A DNA stretch of 64,000 bases from Bacteroidota bacterium (GTDB lineage Bacteria > Bacteroidota > Bacteroidia > Bacteroidales > VadinHA17): the NCBI GenBank assembly GCA_029547705.1, contig JAKPOU010000020.1:1-64000 (forward strand). The letters run 5' to 3'. The notes beneath the pieces were generated by a model. That model did not search any database. It was not told the origin of the DNA and worked only from the letters and a program-made list of their open reading frames with translations. Shown piece after piece: positions 1-8,008 of the stretch. Each line of letters begins with the position of its first letter. Position 1 is the stretch's first letter. Position numbers and translations under genes: made by a program.

Positions 1-59
1 TTTTCATTCACATAGTTTTCAAAATATTCGCCAAGTAAAATTGATGTATTCTTTGCCAT
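1..59 (-). CDS. parD: ParD-type antitoxin, 5' end only (runs off the left edge)
   Basis: Reading the minus strand from the ATG at 59 gives MAKNTSILLGEYFENYVNE and then the window ends. This is the typical N-terminus of ParD/CopG-like ribbon-helix-helix antitoxins, in which the 'NTSI-LG-YFENYV' stretch forms the DNA-binding strand and first helix. In the family the protein is about 80 residues, binds its own operator and neutralises a ParE toxin encoded just downstream; both would lie beyond position 1. The promoter with a perfect inverted repeat lies directly upstream (76-106), which supports the start. Only 19 residues are visible, so the call rests on the motif plus the operator; the toxin is inferred. 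Confidence 0.72.
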   Translation of the reverse strand, partial: MAKNTSILLGEYFENYVNE

Positions 60-75
60 AGTTGAAATTTTTTTC

Positions 76-106
76 CAAAGATACCAATTCTTGGTATCTG
101 GGCAAA
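76..106 (-). promoter_or_regulatory. parD promoter with overlapping operator palindrome
   Basis: On the minus strand a TTTG (106-103) and a TATCTTTG (83-76) are separated by exactly 19 bases, matching the Bacteroidota -33/-7 promoter. The spacer and part of the -7 box are occupied by a perfect inverted repeat at 79-99: arms AGATACCAA and TTGGTATCT with a 3-base centre. A second copy of the half-site core ATACCAA lies at 154-160 with a weaker partner GGTA (162-165). Ribbon-helix-helix antitoxins bind such sites, so autorepression is the natural reading. The predicted transcript start is about 10 bases before the ATG. Confidence 0.7.
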
Positions 107-166
107 ATCTGTGAGTAGCTTTTTGAAAAATTACACACAACTTACTTATATGTATACCAAAGGTAA

Positions 167-196
167 ACAATAATTGCTGATTCGGGTGGTTATTGT
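167..196. repeat. Short inverted repeat between integrase and parD
   Basis: Arms ACAATAA (167-173) and TTATTGT (190-196) enclose 16 bases, just past the integrase stop. It could be a weak terminator-like hairpin or part of a recombination site next to the recombinase gene. A/T-rich 7-base arms are easily found by chance. Confidence 0.2.
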
Positions 197-235
197 GTAG
201 CTGAGGTGAATTTTATATTTTGTACGGCCGGGAAG

Positions 236-1390
236 TCAGAGGTCATCAAAGGGCGATCTTATCTTTTGAATGCTGCTGACGGATACATGTGTGTAAATCT
301 CGGTGGTCCTCGAACTCTTGTGACCCAGCAGCTCCTGAATATAACGCAGGTCTGTACCGCTCTCCAGCAAATGAGTGGCATAGCTGTGCCTCAACCAGTG
401 TAAAGTAACAGGCTTGCGTATGCCAGCCTTCCGGACAGATTGCTTCAATACTTTCTGCAGACTGGCTGGGGAATACTGATCCCCGGACTGCCAGCCTTCA
501 AACAGCCAGACAGCCGGCCGGTATGTCCGGTAATATTCACGCAGCATCTCTATGATCTTCTCAGAAACCGGTATGAGCCTGTCCTTGTAACCCTTCGACC
601 GCCTGACCAGAAGAAGTCTGCGCTTGCTGTCAATATCCCCGGGCTTCAGGTTGAGAAGCTCACTCCGCCGGAGGCCACAGGCATAAATAAGACTCAGCAT
701 TGTACGATGCTTTATATTGGAAGAGGCAGTGATGATCTGCTTCACCTCCTCCTTGCTCAGAACACTGGGCAGCCGGTGCTCCGGCCGGGGACGCCTGATC
801 CCCTCTATGTCAATCTCCGAATTGGCAATCACCCTGAAAAAAAGCTTAAGTGAGCTGACCATCTGATTCTGATAGGCAAAACTGTAACCCTTGTCAACCA
901 CATGCCTGTAGATATAATCCACAACATGATCATTGCTTACCTCCCCGACCAGACGGTCACCTGTCTCCTGCAGAAATAACCTGATCATACCGGTATAAGT
1001 TCTGATGGTACTCTCGCTATACCGCCTGTGCCGGAGCCATTTCCCGTATGTTTCCAGGGCAACAGCATGCCCGGGAGACAGCAAATGATCCTGTTTTTCT
1101 GCTTTCCGTACCGTCCGGTAATCAGAAATGGCGGAATAATCAAGACTGGCATGGTTCTTTAAATGATCCCGGAACAGGACAGGATTAAATGATTCTCTTG
1201 CTATATACCAGCTTCTCAGACCATTGCTCCACCACACGCCCTCGATGTTTTTCAGTCTGTTGATTATCTGATAGTCTTTATCAAATCTGATAAGAATGAC
1301 TTCCTGATTCTGATGGACTGCCGGCTTAAATATTATTACCGGCAGTGATGACTGTTCCGTGGAAATTATTCTCCTTATCGTGGTACCCAT
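236..1390 (-). CDS. Tyrosine recombinase / site-specific integrase
   Basis: 384 residues. An N-terminal region (about 30-90) with a 'WWSNGLRSWYI' segment, seen in many Bacteroidota integrases, is followed by a SAM-like core-binding domain (about 105-190) and the catalytic domain (about 205-375). All catalytic residues are visible: R241 in GLRRSELL, K266, H331 and R334 in HWLRHSYATHLLESG, H357 in LLGHKS and the nucleophile Y366 in IYTHV. The C-terminal half resembles XerC/D and integron-type recombinases, but the extra insert that marks integron integrases between the K and HxxR boxes is not present. It reads toward the parD gene, 176 bases away. It probably belongs to a mobile or recently mobile region that extends left of the window. 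Its substrate site is unknown. Confidence 0.88.
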   Translation of the reverse strand: MGTTIRRIISTEQSSLPVIIFKPAVHQNQEVILIRFDKDYQIINRLKNIEGVWWSNGLRSWYIARESFNPVLFRDHLKNHASLDYSAISDYRTVRKAEKQDHLLSPGHAVALETYGKWLRHRRYSESTIRTYTGMIRLFLQETGDRLVGEVSNDHVVDYIYRHVVDKGYSFAYQNQMVSSLKLFFRVIANSEIDIEGIRRPRPEHRLPSVLSKEEVKQIITASSNIKHRTMLSLIYACGLRRSELLNLKPGDIDSKRRLLLVRRSKGYKDRLIPVSEKIIEMLREYYRTYRPAVWLFEGWQSGDQYSPASLQKVLKQSVRKAGIRKPVTLHWLRHSYATHLLESGTDLRYIQELLGHKSSRTTEIYTHVSVSSIQKIRSPFDDL

Positions 1391-1795
1391 GGCAGCTTGT
1401 TTTATCTCCTGCTTGCGGTAAAAGTAAAGTCAATTCAATGCAGATTCTGACCTCCGGAACTCAGAATACAGTCTGTCTGTTGCTTTAATTAACGACATTG
1501 TTCAGTCTTGACTGAATACTCCGAACCTCCTTCAGGCTATGCATCAGCCCCGTCAGTCACGTCAATGATGTTTTCCGCCCGGGATTCGGAATAATCGGTT
1601 CCGTTTTCCTGACCACAGGGAAATTTCTACACAAGATAAAAAAGATAGCGGAATTATGATCAATTAGAACAGGCAAATTTGAGGAACAATCTATGAATAA
1701 AATTGTTTTACCACCGGAGGAGACTGAATTTAATCCGGAAAGCCGGTACGCTGTTATTTAACAAATTTGATTCATCCGTTTAATAAAAGAAAATT
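1391..1795. other. Intergenic region between integrase and ldh
   Basis: About 400 bases with no convincing gene. It should hold the divergent promoters of the integrase and lactate dehydrogenase, but no clean TAnnTTTG box was found for either. A 22-codon ORF (1693-1761) is present without supporting evidence. No strong hairpin or long repeat was noticed. Confidence 0.5.
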
Positions 1796-2752
1796 ATGCC
1801 AAATCCATATCTGCATCGCAAAGTGGTTGTTGTCGGAGCCGGAAACGTCGGAGCAACATACAGCTATGCACTGGCACAAAGTGGCCTGGCCGATGAAATC
1901 GTTCTTATTGACAATAATAAGGATCTGGTAAAAGGACAGGTCCTCGATCTTATACACGGCCAGCCATTCTTCCCGACAGTAAATATCCGGGAAGGCTCCC
2001 GGAATGACTATGACGACGCGGCAGTGATTGTCGTCACCGCCGGCTCAGCACAAAAGCCGGGGGAAACACGTCTTGACCTGCTGCGAAGGAATGCGGAAAT
2101 AGTCGGCAGTATTGCCGAAGATATTTCAGCACGTAACAAAAACGGGGTAATGCTGATCGTAAGCAATCCGGTGGACGTAATGACCTGGGTGGCCATTAAA
2201 AGATCAGGATGGGAAAGTGGAAGAGTAATCGGCTCGGGAACTGTCCTCGACAGCGCGCGTTTCAGACACCTGTTAAGCAAACACTGTGATGTGAACGTGC
2301 ATAACGTCCATGCTTATATCCTTGGAGAACATGGTGATAATCAGTTTGCCGCATGGTCAATGACCCATATCGGGGGAATAAATATTGATCAGTATTGCCA
2401 TATCTGCAGAAAATGCGATAACTGGATGGCCGAACGGGAAAAGATTGAACAACAGGTTCGTGATTCAGCTTATCATATAATCTCATATAAGGGCTCAACA
2501 CATTTCGCCGTGGGGCTTGCAATGGTAAGAATCACCGGAACAATCCTCAGGGGAGAAAACAGGGTAATGACCGTATCAACCATCCTCGGCGGGGAATTCG
2601 GATTAAACGATGTCTGCCTCAGTGTGCCGTCAATGGTATCAGACAAGGGCGTCAGCAGAATTATCGAGAGCCCGCTTGCAAATGATGAGGCAATCTCCCT
2701 GGCAGGATCCGCTGCAATACTGAAAGAAGCAATAAAATCAATCAATATGTAA
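1796..2752 (+). CDS. ldh: L-lactate dehydrogenase
   Basis: 318 residues, the normal length for NAD-dependent LDH/MDH enzymes. The protein opens with a Rossmann motif VVVGAGNVGA (11-20). The substrate loop AGSAQKPGETRLDL carries Gln at position 86, where lactate dehydrogenases have Gln and malate dehydrogenases Arg. N124 (SNPVD), R155 in LDSARFR and H179 in GEHGD supply the remaining active site. It interconverts pyruvate and L-lactate in the cytoplasm with NAD(H). It stands alone: the integrase upstream reads the other way and rtcB begins 122 bases downstream. The assignment to lactate rather than malate rests on Gln86, a reliable family rule. Confidence 0.92.
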   Translation: MPNPYLHRKVVVVGAGNVGATYSYALAQSGLADEIVLIDNNKDLVKGQVLDLIHGQPFFPTVNIREGSRNDYDDAAVIVVTAGSAQKPGETRLDLLRRNAEIVGSIAEDISARNKNGVMLIVSNPVDVMTWVAIKRSGWESGRVIGSGTVLDSARFRHLLSKHCDVNVHNVHAYILGEHGDNQFAAWSMTHIGGINIDQYCHICRKCDNWMAEREKIEQQVRDSAYHIISYKGSTHFAVGLAMVRITGTILRGENRVMTVSTILGGEFGLNDVCLSVPSMVSDKGVSRIIESPLANDEAISLAGSAAILKEAIKSINM

Positions 2753-2874
2753 AACAAAGATCCCTGGGAAGAAATCAGATCACCGGCCTGTAATTTTGAA
2801 GAGGGGGAATTATTAATTATATTGTATCATTGACGCAGCTTAGGAGAAATCTTTGATGCCACAGGGGTTGAAAA

Positions 2875-4122
2875 ATGAAACAGCCACAATTAAAAATTGA
2901 AAAAACCGGGAATATTACAATCTTCGGCAGAGAGCTGATTGATGAAAATTCTGTCAGACAAATCAAAAATTGTATCAGTTCCGAAAATGACATAGCAGTT
3001 CTGAATGCCGATGCACATTACGGCTACGGACATCCGATAGGTGGTGCTGTTGCCTACCGTGACAAGATTTCCCTCTCAGGAGTGGGCTTCGATATAGCCT
3101 GCGGAAATTACGCAGTCAGAACCGATATCCCTGTAAAATCAGTCAATATAGCAGGGGTAATGGATGAAATAGTCAGAAGGATATCATTCGGAATAGGAAG
3201 GCCTAACAATGAACCGGTCGATCACCCTGTCCTGGAAAAGATAAACAGGGCTGAATTCGTACCACAGCGCAAACTGTCCCGGCTGGCAAGGGAACAACTC
3301 GGCACAGTAGGCAGCGGAAACCACTTCGTTGACCTGTTTGAGGATGACGATGGCTTTCTGTGGACAGGTGTTCATTTCGGGTCAAGGGGATTCGGACACA
3401 GAACAACTATGGGATTCATAGCAATGTCAAGAGGCTATTCCTTTGATGAAAAAGTCAGGGAGGGAAGTATGGACTCCCCTCCGATCCTTTTCGGTCAGGA
3501 TTCGGAAATTGCCCGGGATTATATCGGTGCAATGACCCTTGCCGGAGAATATGCCTACGCCGGCAGGGAGCTGGTGGTTAAAAAAGTACTTGAAATTCTG
3601 GGAAACCCTGACATAACATTTGAAGTACATAATAATCACAATTTCGCCTGGAAGGAAGAACATTTCGGGGAACAGTACTGGGTTGTCAGAAAGGGTTGTA
3701 CACCGGCATTTCCCGGACAGAGGGGATTCATCGGCGCAACAATGTCTGACGATTCGGTAATTATCGAGGGTATTGACGGTGAATTGTCTCGGCAGGCTCT
3801 GTATACAACAGTACACGGCGCAGGAAGAGTAATGTCAAGAACGAAATCAGCCGGAAAACGAAAATGGGTAAAAGACAAGGAGGGAACAAGAAGACTCAGC
3901 GTAATTTCAAAAGGCCTGGTGGATTTTGATGAAGTGAAGGCAAAAATGAAACGGCGAAAAATTGAACTTAGGGGTGCAGACGCGGATGAAGCACCTGATT
4001 GCTACAAAAAACTGGATGAAGTGCTGAAATCTCAGGGAGATACAATAAAAATTCTCTTCAGGCTTCACCCGGTCGGAGTAGCAATGGCAGGACCGGAAAT
4101 ATATGACCCCTATAAGGATTAA
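2875..4122 (+). CDS. rtcB: RNA-splicing ligase RtcB
   Basis: 415 residues. RtcB joins RNA 3'-phosphate or 2',3'-cyclic phosphate ends to 5'-OH ends through a covalent histidine-GMP intermediate, with Mn2+. Visible signature elements are DAHYGYGHPIGG (46-57), GVGFDIACG (D73 and C76, metal ligands), GSGNH (H150), HFGSRGFGH (H167), HNNHN (252-256) and TVHGAGR with the guanylated His at 314. The protein is shorter than the E. coli and human proteins only modestly, and no key residue is missing. No archease or RtcA gene is adjacent, so its role here (tRNA/rRNA repair after nuclease damage) is inference. The ParD antitoxin gene is nearby, but ParE toxins target gyrase, so no functional link is claimed. 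Confidence 0.93.
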   Translation: MKQPQLKIEKTGNITIFGRELIDENSVRQIKNCISSENDIAVLNADAHYGYGHPIGGAVAYRDKISLSGVGFDIACGNYAVRTDIPVKSVNIAGVMDEIVRRISFGIGRPNNEPVDHPVLEKINRAEFVPQRKLSRLAREQLGTVGSGNHFVDLFEDDDGFLWTGVHFGSRGFGHRTTMGFIAMSRGYSFDEKVREGSMDSPPILFGQDSEIARDYIGAMTLAGEYAYAGRELVVKKVLEILGNPDITFEVHNNHNFAWKEEHFGEQYWVVRKGCTPAFPGQRGFIGATMSDDSVIIEGIDGELSRQALYTTVHGAGRVMSRTKSAGKRKWVKDKEGTRRLSVISKGLVDFDEVKAKMKRRKIELRGADADEAPDCYKKLDEVLKSQGDTIKILFRLHPVGVAMAGPEIYDPYKD

Positions 4123-4240
4123 ACCGGATAATGAACCAGATTTAAATGAATTAAAAAACTTTATTTACCAGTGTTTTTCAAATAAAATTTCTATAAAAAT
4201 TTTCCTTTATACCCTTACTGTCAATTCAAAGAAAATGATA

Positions 4241-4248
4241 TAATTTTG
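4241..4248 (+). promoter_or_regulatory. -7 box for the coiled-coil lipoprotein gene
   Basis: TAATTTTG fits TAnnTTTG; a partial -33 (ACTG, 4217-4220) lies 20 bases upstream. The predicted leader is about 80 bases and contains a short TCCGG/CCGGA inverted pair. Confidence 0.45.
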
Positions 4249-4333
4249 CAACGATTTTTTCCGGATCAATGGAAAATGACCCGGATAAATCAGAAAGTTT
4301 CAGATAAGTTCAGAATTAAAAACAATTGAAAAG

Positions 4334-4930
4334 ATGAAAAACAAAATGTTGATGGGATTTGCAGTCATAGTAATGATTGGAATTCTTGCAGGTTGCGGAA
4401 AAGTTCCGCAGGCCCAGATAGATGCAACAAATGCAGCTATTGAAGCAGCCAGGACGGTCCAGGCTGACATATATCTCCCTGATGAGTTTGCAGCAATCCA
4501 GGATTCAATGAATGCCATTCTGGTAAATATTGAACTCCAGAAATCCAAACTCTTCAAAAATTTCGGTGACGAAAAGGACAGACTTGATCAGGTAACAAAT
4601 ATGGCTAACCAGACAGCTGCCAGAGTAGATGCTAAAAAGGAGGAAGTAAAACAGGAAGTCCAGAACCTCCTGAATGATACCAGGAACGTGGTTGCGGAAA
4701 ACTCAAGGCTCGTAACCAGGCTTCCGAGAGGTAAAGAAGGTGCACAGGTCATTGAACAGATCAAAGCCGACCTTTCCGGTGTTGAAAACTCAGTCTCAGA
4801 AGCCCAGAATCTCTTCGACAAAGGTGCATTCATGGATGCGCTTAACAGAGTAAAAGCAGCCAGGGCAAAAGCTGACGGACTTAACAGTGAAATGAAGGAA
4901 GTCCTGACAAAAGCAAGAATCAGATTCTGA
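4334..4930 (+). CDS. Small coiled-coil lipoprotein
   Basis: 198 residues. A lipoprotein signal peptide ends in the lipobox ILAGC with the lipidated cysteine at 21. The rest is almost entirely helical and rich in A, K, E and Q, with long stretches of heptad character (about 30-190), including segments such as VDAKKEEVKQEVQNLL. It resembles DUF4398-like envelope lipoproteins that appear beside cell-wall genes, but no family is claimed. It precedes three L,D-transpeptidase-type genes on the same strand, separated by about 210 bases with a large inverted repeat, so a separate transcript is likely. A role in envelope or peptidoglycan organisation is inference from context. Confidence 0.7.
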   Translation: MKNKMLMGFAVIVMIGILAGCGKVPQAQIDATNAAIEAARTVQADIYLPDEFAAIQDSMNAILVNIELQKSKLFKNFGDEKDRLDQVTNMANQTAARVDAKKEEVKQEVQNLLNDTRNVVAENSRLVTRLPRGKEGAQVIEQIKADLSGVENSVSEAQNLFDKGAFMDALNRVKAARAKADGLNSEMKEVLTKARIRF

Positions 4931-4984
4931 CTCTGCTGAGAAAATCACTCTGACGCGGAAAAATTATTAAACGTATGGCGGAAG

Positions 4985-5085
4985 ATCCGGATGAGCCGTC
5001 CCGGTACTCCCAGAAATTACTGATACATAATTCCTGTTTCAGAGTTTGTCACTGTCCACTGGGAACAGGCGGCTCTTATCCGGAT
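4985..5085. repeat. Large imperfect inverted repeat upstream of the transpeptidase genes
   Basis: ATCCGGAT plus GAGCCG (4985-4998) pairs with CGGCTC plus ATCCGGAT (5070-5085) across a 2-base bulge. An inner pair, TCCCAG (5008-5013) with CTGGGA (5059-5064), falls in register. No T-run follows, so it is not an ordinary terminator. It could be a structured leader or processed RNA element. Confidence 0.4.
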
Positions 5086-5141
5086 TCTGATACCTGAACT
5101 GTATTGTGTCCGCGAACTTCTTTCCGACTGAATATCCCGGT

Positions 5142-6254
5142 ATGAGAAAAAGAAAACGGAATCTGCTGATCTTTTTGTTAACAATGACAGCACTGCTGTC
5201 TGCCGGATTCCTTTTCATTTTTTTTCTCCCGAAACCCCCGGCAGGCGAAATGATATTCGCAGTGGAATCCTTGTCTGTGGCAAAAAGAAATCAGGCAGAC
5301 CGCTATACCCCGGAGTTTTACAATCAGGCATCTGTGTCCTGCGACTCCGGAATGGCAATCTGGAGAAGAGAAAACAGAAAATTCATCCTCTTCCGCAAAT
5401 TCGACCTGGTAAGAGAATATGCACTATTATCGGCAGGAATGTCAGATTCGGCAAATATAAGGACTGCCCTGCTCAAAGCTGAAATGAAGGAGGGCCAGGC
5501 CCGGATCATTGATACCCTGAATAAAATTGTGAAAGAGATTAATGATCATTACAGCAGCTTCCCCTATTCTTTCGAAATCAGGGAACGGATAACACGGGGG
5601 AAAATGCTCCTGATAGATGCCGAAACAGCTTTTACTGAAGGAAACTATATTGATGCAGATTCCTATATTACGGATTCTGAAAACCTTCTTGTGTCCTCAC
5701 GGGAGTTTGCAGATCTCAATTTAAGAGAGTATTTTCAATCCTTCCCTCAATGGGAAAAATGGATAGCCCTAACATTATCTGAATCGGAAAAGACCGGAGG
5801 TTATGCAATAATTGTCGATAAGTTCGCAAGGAAGCTGATTCTGTACCATGGAGGAAAAAAAATAAGGGAATATTCGGCAGAACTGGGTAGAAACTGGATA
5901 GGCAGTAAAAGAATTATGGGAGATATGGCAACTCCTGAAGGTATGTACCAAATAATTAAAAAACTGGAAGGATCCGGAACAAAATACCACAGGGCACTCC
6001 TGCTTAACTATCCGAACAGTGAGGATATGGCAAGGTTTAAACGGGATATCAGAAATGGCGCCCTGCCTCCCACAGCTGATATAGGCGGAATGATCGAGAT
6101 CCATGGCGGAGGTGGAAGGGGAGCCGACTGGACCGAAGGATGCATTGCACTTGCCAATAATGATATTGACGCGCTTTTTCCATATGTAAGGGTCGGAACA
6201 CGGGTAACAATCGTGGGATCACTATATGATCAGAAAAAGATTTTTGAAAATTGA
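5142..6254 (+). CDS. L,D-transpeptidase (YkuD domain), membrane-anchored
   Basis: 370 residues from the ATG at 5142, which directly precedes a basic patch and a membrane segment (residues 7-28); a longer frame from a GTG at 5106 adds nothing sensible. The middle part (about 35-215) is helical. The C-terminal YkuD domain (about 225-365) begins with YAIIVDKFARKLILYHGG and ends in the catalytic motif HGGGGRGADWTEGCIAL with Cys334 and the upstream His. YkuD enzymes form 3-3 peptidoglycan cross-links or attach proteins to the stem peptide. The protein should face the periplasm. It is the first gene of a tight three-gene set with 10-base gaps. Substrate unknown. Confidence 0.87.
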   Translation: MRKRKRNLLIFLLTMTALLSAGFLFIFFLPKPPAGEMIFAVESLSVAKRNQADRYTPEFYNQASVSCDSGMAIWRRENRKFILFRKFDLVREYALLSAGMSDSANIRTALLKAEMKEGQARIIDTLNKIVKEINDHYSSFPYSFEIRERITRGKMLLIDAETAFTEGNYIDADSYITDSENLLVSSREFADLNLREYFQSFPQWEKWIALTLSESEKTGGYAIIVDKFARKLILYHGGKKIREYSAELGRNWIGSKRIMGDMATPEGMYQIIKKLEGSGTKYHRALLLNYPNSEDMARFKRDIRNGALPPTADIGGMIEIHGGGGRGADWTEGCIALANNDIDALFPYVRVGTRVTIVGSLYDQKKIFEN

Positions 6255-6264
6255 ATCTCAAAGC

Positions 6265-7065
6265 ATGACAGATCCGAAGAAAATCCGGTTCCTTGAAGCA
6301 GACAGAATCCGGAAGACTGCTCTGAACATATTAAGCAAACTGAAATCACTGGTCATTCAATTTTTTGAAAAAATCAGGGAGAATGAAAAACTTGGCGCCG
6401 TTCTCCTGAAAATATACATGTCTGCAATATTTTCAGCAGCCATTGCCTTCCTGATCATATTCCTTCTGTGGATAGTCCCCCTGGCACAGGAACTCTGCTG
6501 CGGAAGGGTGGCATCCCCTCCTGCCGCATCAGAAGTAAAAGAAGATCCTTCGTATCAGAAGACTATTGCCCGCATCAGAACAGATACCGAAAGACTTGAA
6601 AGAAGATATAATTCCTATACCACAGGACAGTCATACCTTGTAATCAACACTACTGACAATATTTTCCATTTGTACCGGAATAAAAAAGAGATAAGAACAG
6701 GCCCCTGCAGCTCGGGAAGCTATAAGATGCTTCAGACACACGAAGGCAGAAGCTGGATATTCAAAACGCCCAAAGGCCGGTTCCGGATCCGTGCAAAAAC
6801 CGTTAATCCTGTATGGACCAGGCCCGACTGGGCTTTCGTGGAGGAAGGACTGCCAATACCGGCTCACAACCATCCTTCCAGATATGAACACGGGGTACTT
6901 GGAAAATATTCCCTGAGCCTCGGCGACGGATACCTGATTCACGGAACAATTTATAAAAGGCTGATAGGTATGCCGGTAACTCATGGATGTGTCAGACTGG
7001 GTGATGAAGATCTGGAAGTAATCTTCAGAACACTGAATATAGGATCAAAAGTATATATCTTCTGA
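6265..7065 (+). CDS. L,D-transpeptidase (YkuD domain), second of three
   Basis: 266 residues from the ATG at 6265. An in-frame ATG at 6226 would overlap the previous gene, but the 6265 start is preferred because the junction TGA-ATCTCA-N4-ATG is repeated exactly at the next junction (7063-7078). A single membrane segment lies at about 48-74. The YkuD domain (about 125-266) starts with SYLVINTTDNIFHLY and contains HGT followed by GMPVTHGCVRL, with the catalytic Cys242. The domain also holds a 'PIPAHNHPSRYEHGVLG' stretch typical of ErfK/YbiS-like enzymes. Periplasmic, probably peptidoglycan cross-linking. Same operon as its neighbours. Confidence 0.88.
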   Translation: MTDPKKIRFLEADRIRKTALNILSKLKSLVIQFFEKIRENEKLGAVLLKIYMSAIFSAAIAFLIIFLLWIVPLAQELCCGRVASPPAASEVKEDPSYQKTIARIRTDTERLERRYNSYTTGQSYLVINTTDNIFHLYRNKKEIRTGPCSSGSYKMLQTHEGRSWIFKTPKGRFRIRAKTVNPVWTRPDWAFVEEGLPIPAHNHPSRYEHGVLGKYSLSLGDGYLIHGTIYKRLIGMPVTHGCVRLGDEDLEVIFRTLNIGSKVYIF

Positions 7066-7075
7066 ATCTCAGTGT

Positions 7076-7870
7076 ATGAAACAAGAATTACAATCCCCTC
7101 CGGCCGGGAAAAAGCTTCATATCTTCATACTGACAGTTGCAGTCATTTTCATGATCATACACCTTGTTCTTTCAATGTCAGCGCCGGAGAAAAAACTTAA
7201 TGAGCTGAGAACAGCATACGGTCCGGATAAAAACATAAAAAACCCTCCTGACGAAAGAATTCTTGCTGATCCAACATACCTTGCCCTAATGAAGGAAAAG
7301 GCATACTACCAGTCAAGAGTCACAATGGCTGCCAGCGATTCAATCTACATGACGGTAAACCTTGCCGACAGTACTGTAAATCTGGAAATAGGCGGTGTTG
7401 TTGTCCATACGGCCAGAATTCTCAGGAAAAGGATAAGCAGTATCCTCCAAAGAGATGAGTATGCAATCCTGAACATGCTTTCCAGCCCTTTCACCATTGC
7501 TTCGGATGTCTCCACAATCAGAAAGGAACCCCTGATGATAAAAATGGCTCCAAGGGATACATCTGAATATCAGCCCGACATGATTCCGGACACCACAGAT
7601 TTTGAGCCGGTGAATTTCATTCTTCTGATGGAAAACGGTTTAAAGCTTCACGTGTACCAGGATGAGAAATTAAAAAAAGGGGATAATTTCCACCGCTTTC
7701 TTTTCGACCTCAGAGACAGACTCGAAACAACTGCAGCTTCATTGTCCCGGACAATCACATTCAGGGTTCCCGAATACTATCCCGCCATAAGAATCAGACT
7801 GGCAAGAGGAGATGTGAAAAGAATTTACAGGGCGCTTCCCTATCGTGGACAGATAGGAATATACAGGTAA
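7076..7870 (+). CDS. Membrane-anchored protein, probable degenerate YkuD paralog
   Basis: 264 residues. One membrane segment (about 13-34) places the rest in the periplasm. Around residues 90-115 the pattern SIYMTVNLADSTVNLEIGG matches the first beta-hairpin of the YkuD domain in both genes upstream, but no HG or S/T-H-G-C motif follows, so no catalytic cysteine is present. It is separated by the same 10-base junction as the gene before it, which suggests origin by tandem duplication. It may be a structural or regulatory partner of the two active enzymes; this is inference. The 3' end of the gene is itself partly duplicated in tandem beyond the stop codon. Confidence 0.72.
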   Translation: MKQELQSPPAGKKLHIFILTVAVIFMIIHLVLSMSAPEKKLNELRTAYGPDKNIKNPPDERILADPTYLALMKEKAYYQSRVTMAASDSIYMTVNLADSTVNLEIGGVVVHTARILRKRISSILQRDEYAILNMLSSPFTIASDVSTIRKEPLMIKMAPRDTSEYQPDMIPDTTDFEPVNFILLMENGLKLHVYQDEKLKKGDNFHRFLFDLRDRLETTAASLSRTITFRVPEYYPAIRIRLARGDVKRIYRALPYRGQIGIYR

Positions 7871-7939
7871 GAATTGTTTCTTTTGGCTGGGCACTTTCCT
7901 GTATTGGACAGGCAGGAATATACAGGTAAAAATTGTTTC
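7829..7939 (+). repeat. Decayed 59-base tandem duplication of a gene end
   Basis: The last codons and 3' flank of the preceding gene (best part 7847-7880) recur at 7906-7939 with 31 of 34 bases identical, offset by 59; the similarity continues less well for about 18 bases upstream. The second copy lies beyond the stop codon and is non-coding. Confidence 0.75.
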
Positions 7940-7971
7940 CGGTTGTGATACCTGTGTATCGAAAAAAAATG

Positions 7972-7979
7972 TAGGTTTG
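7972..7979 (+). promoter_or_regulatory. -7 box for the nucleoside transporter gene
   Basis: TAGGTTTG fits TAnnTTTG and lies 30 bases before the ATG at 8009. No convincing -33 TTTG is present. Confidence 0.4.
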
Positions 7980-8008
7980 GCTCATACTCTTTGAAAATTC
8001 ATACTTAC

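Noticed and set aside
440-853. 137-codon plus-strand frame inside the integrase gene
   Set aside because: Antisense to the catalytic domain of the integrase, with no recognisable domain or start context.
1693-1761. 22-codon ORF (MNKIVLPPEETEFNPESRYAVI) upstream of ldh
   Set aside because: No ribosome-binding site, no promoter box nearby and no recognisable leader-peptide features such as a run of regulatory codons or an attenuator hairpin.
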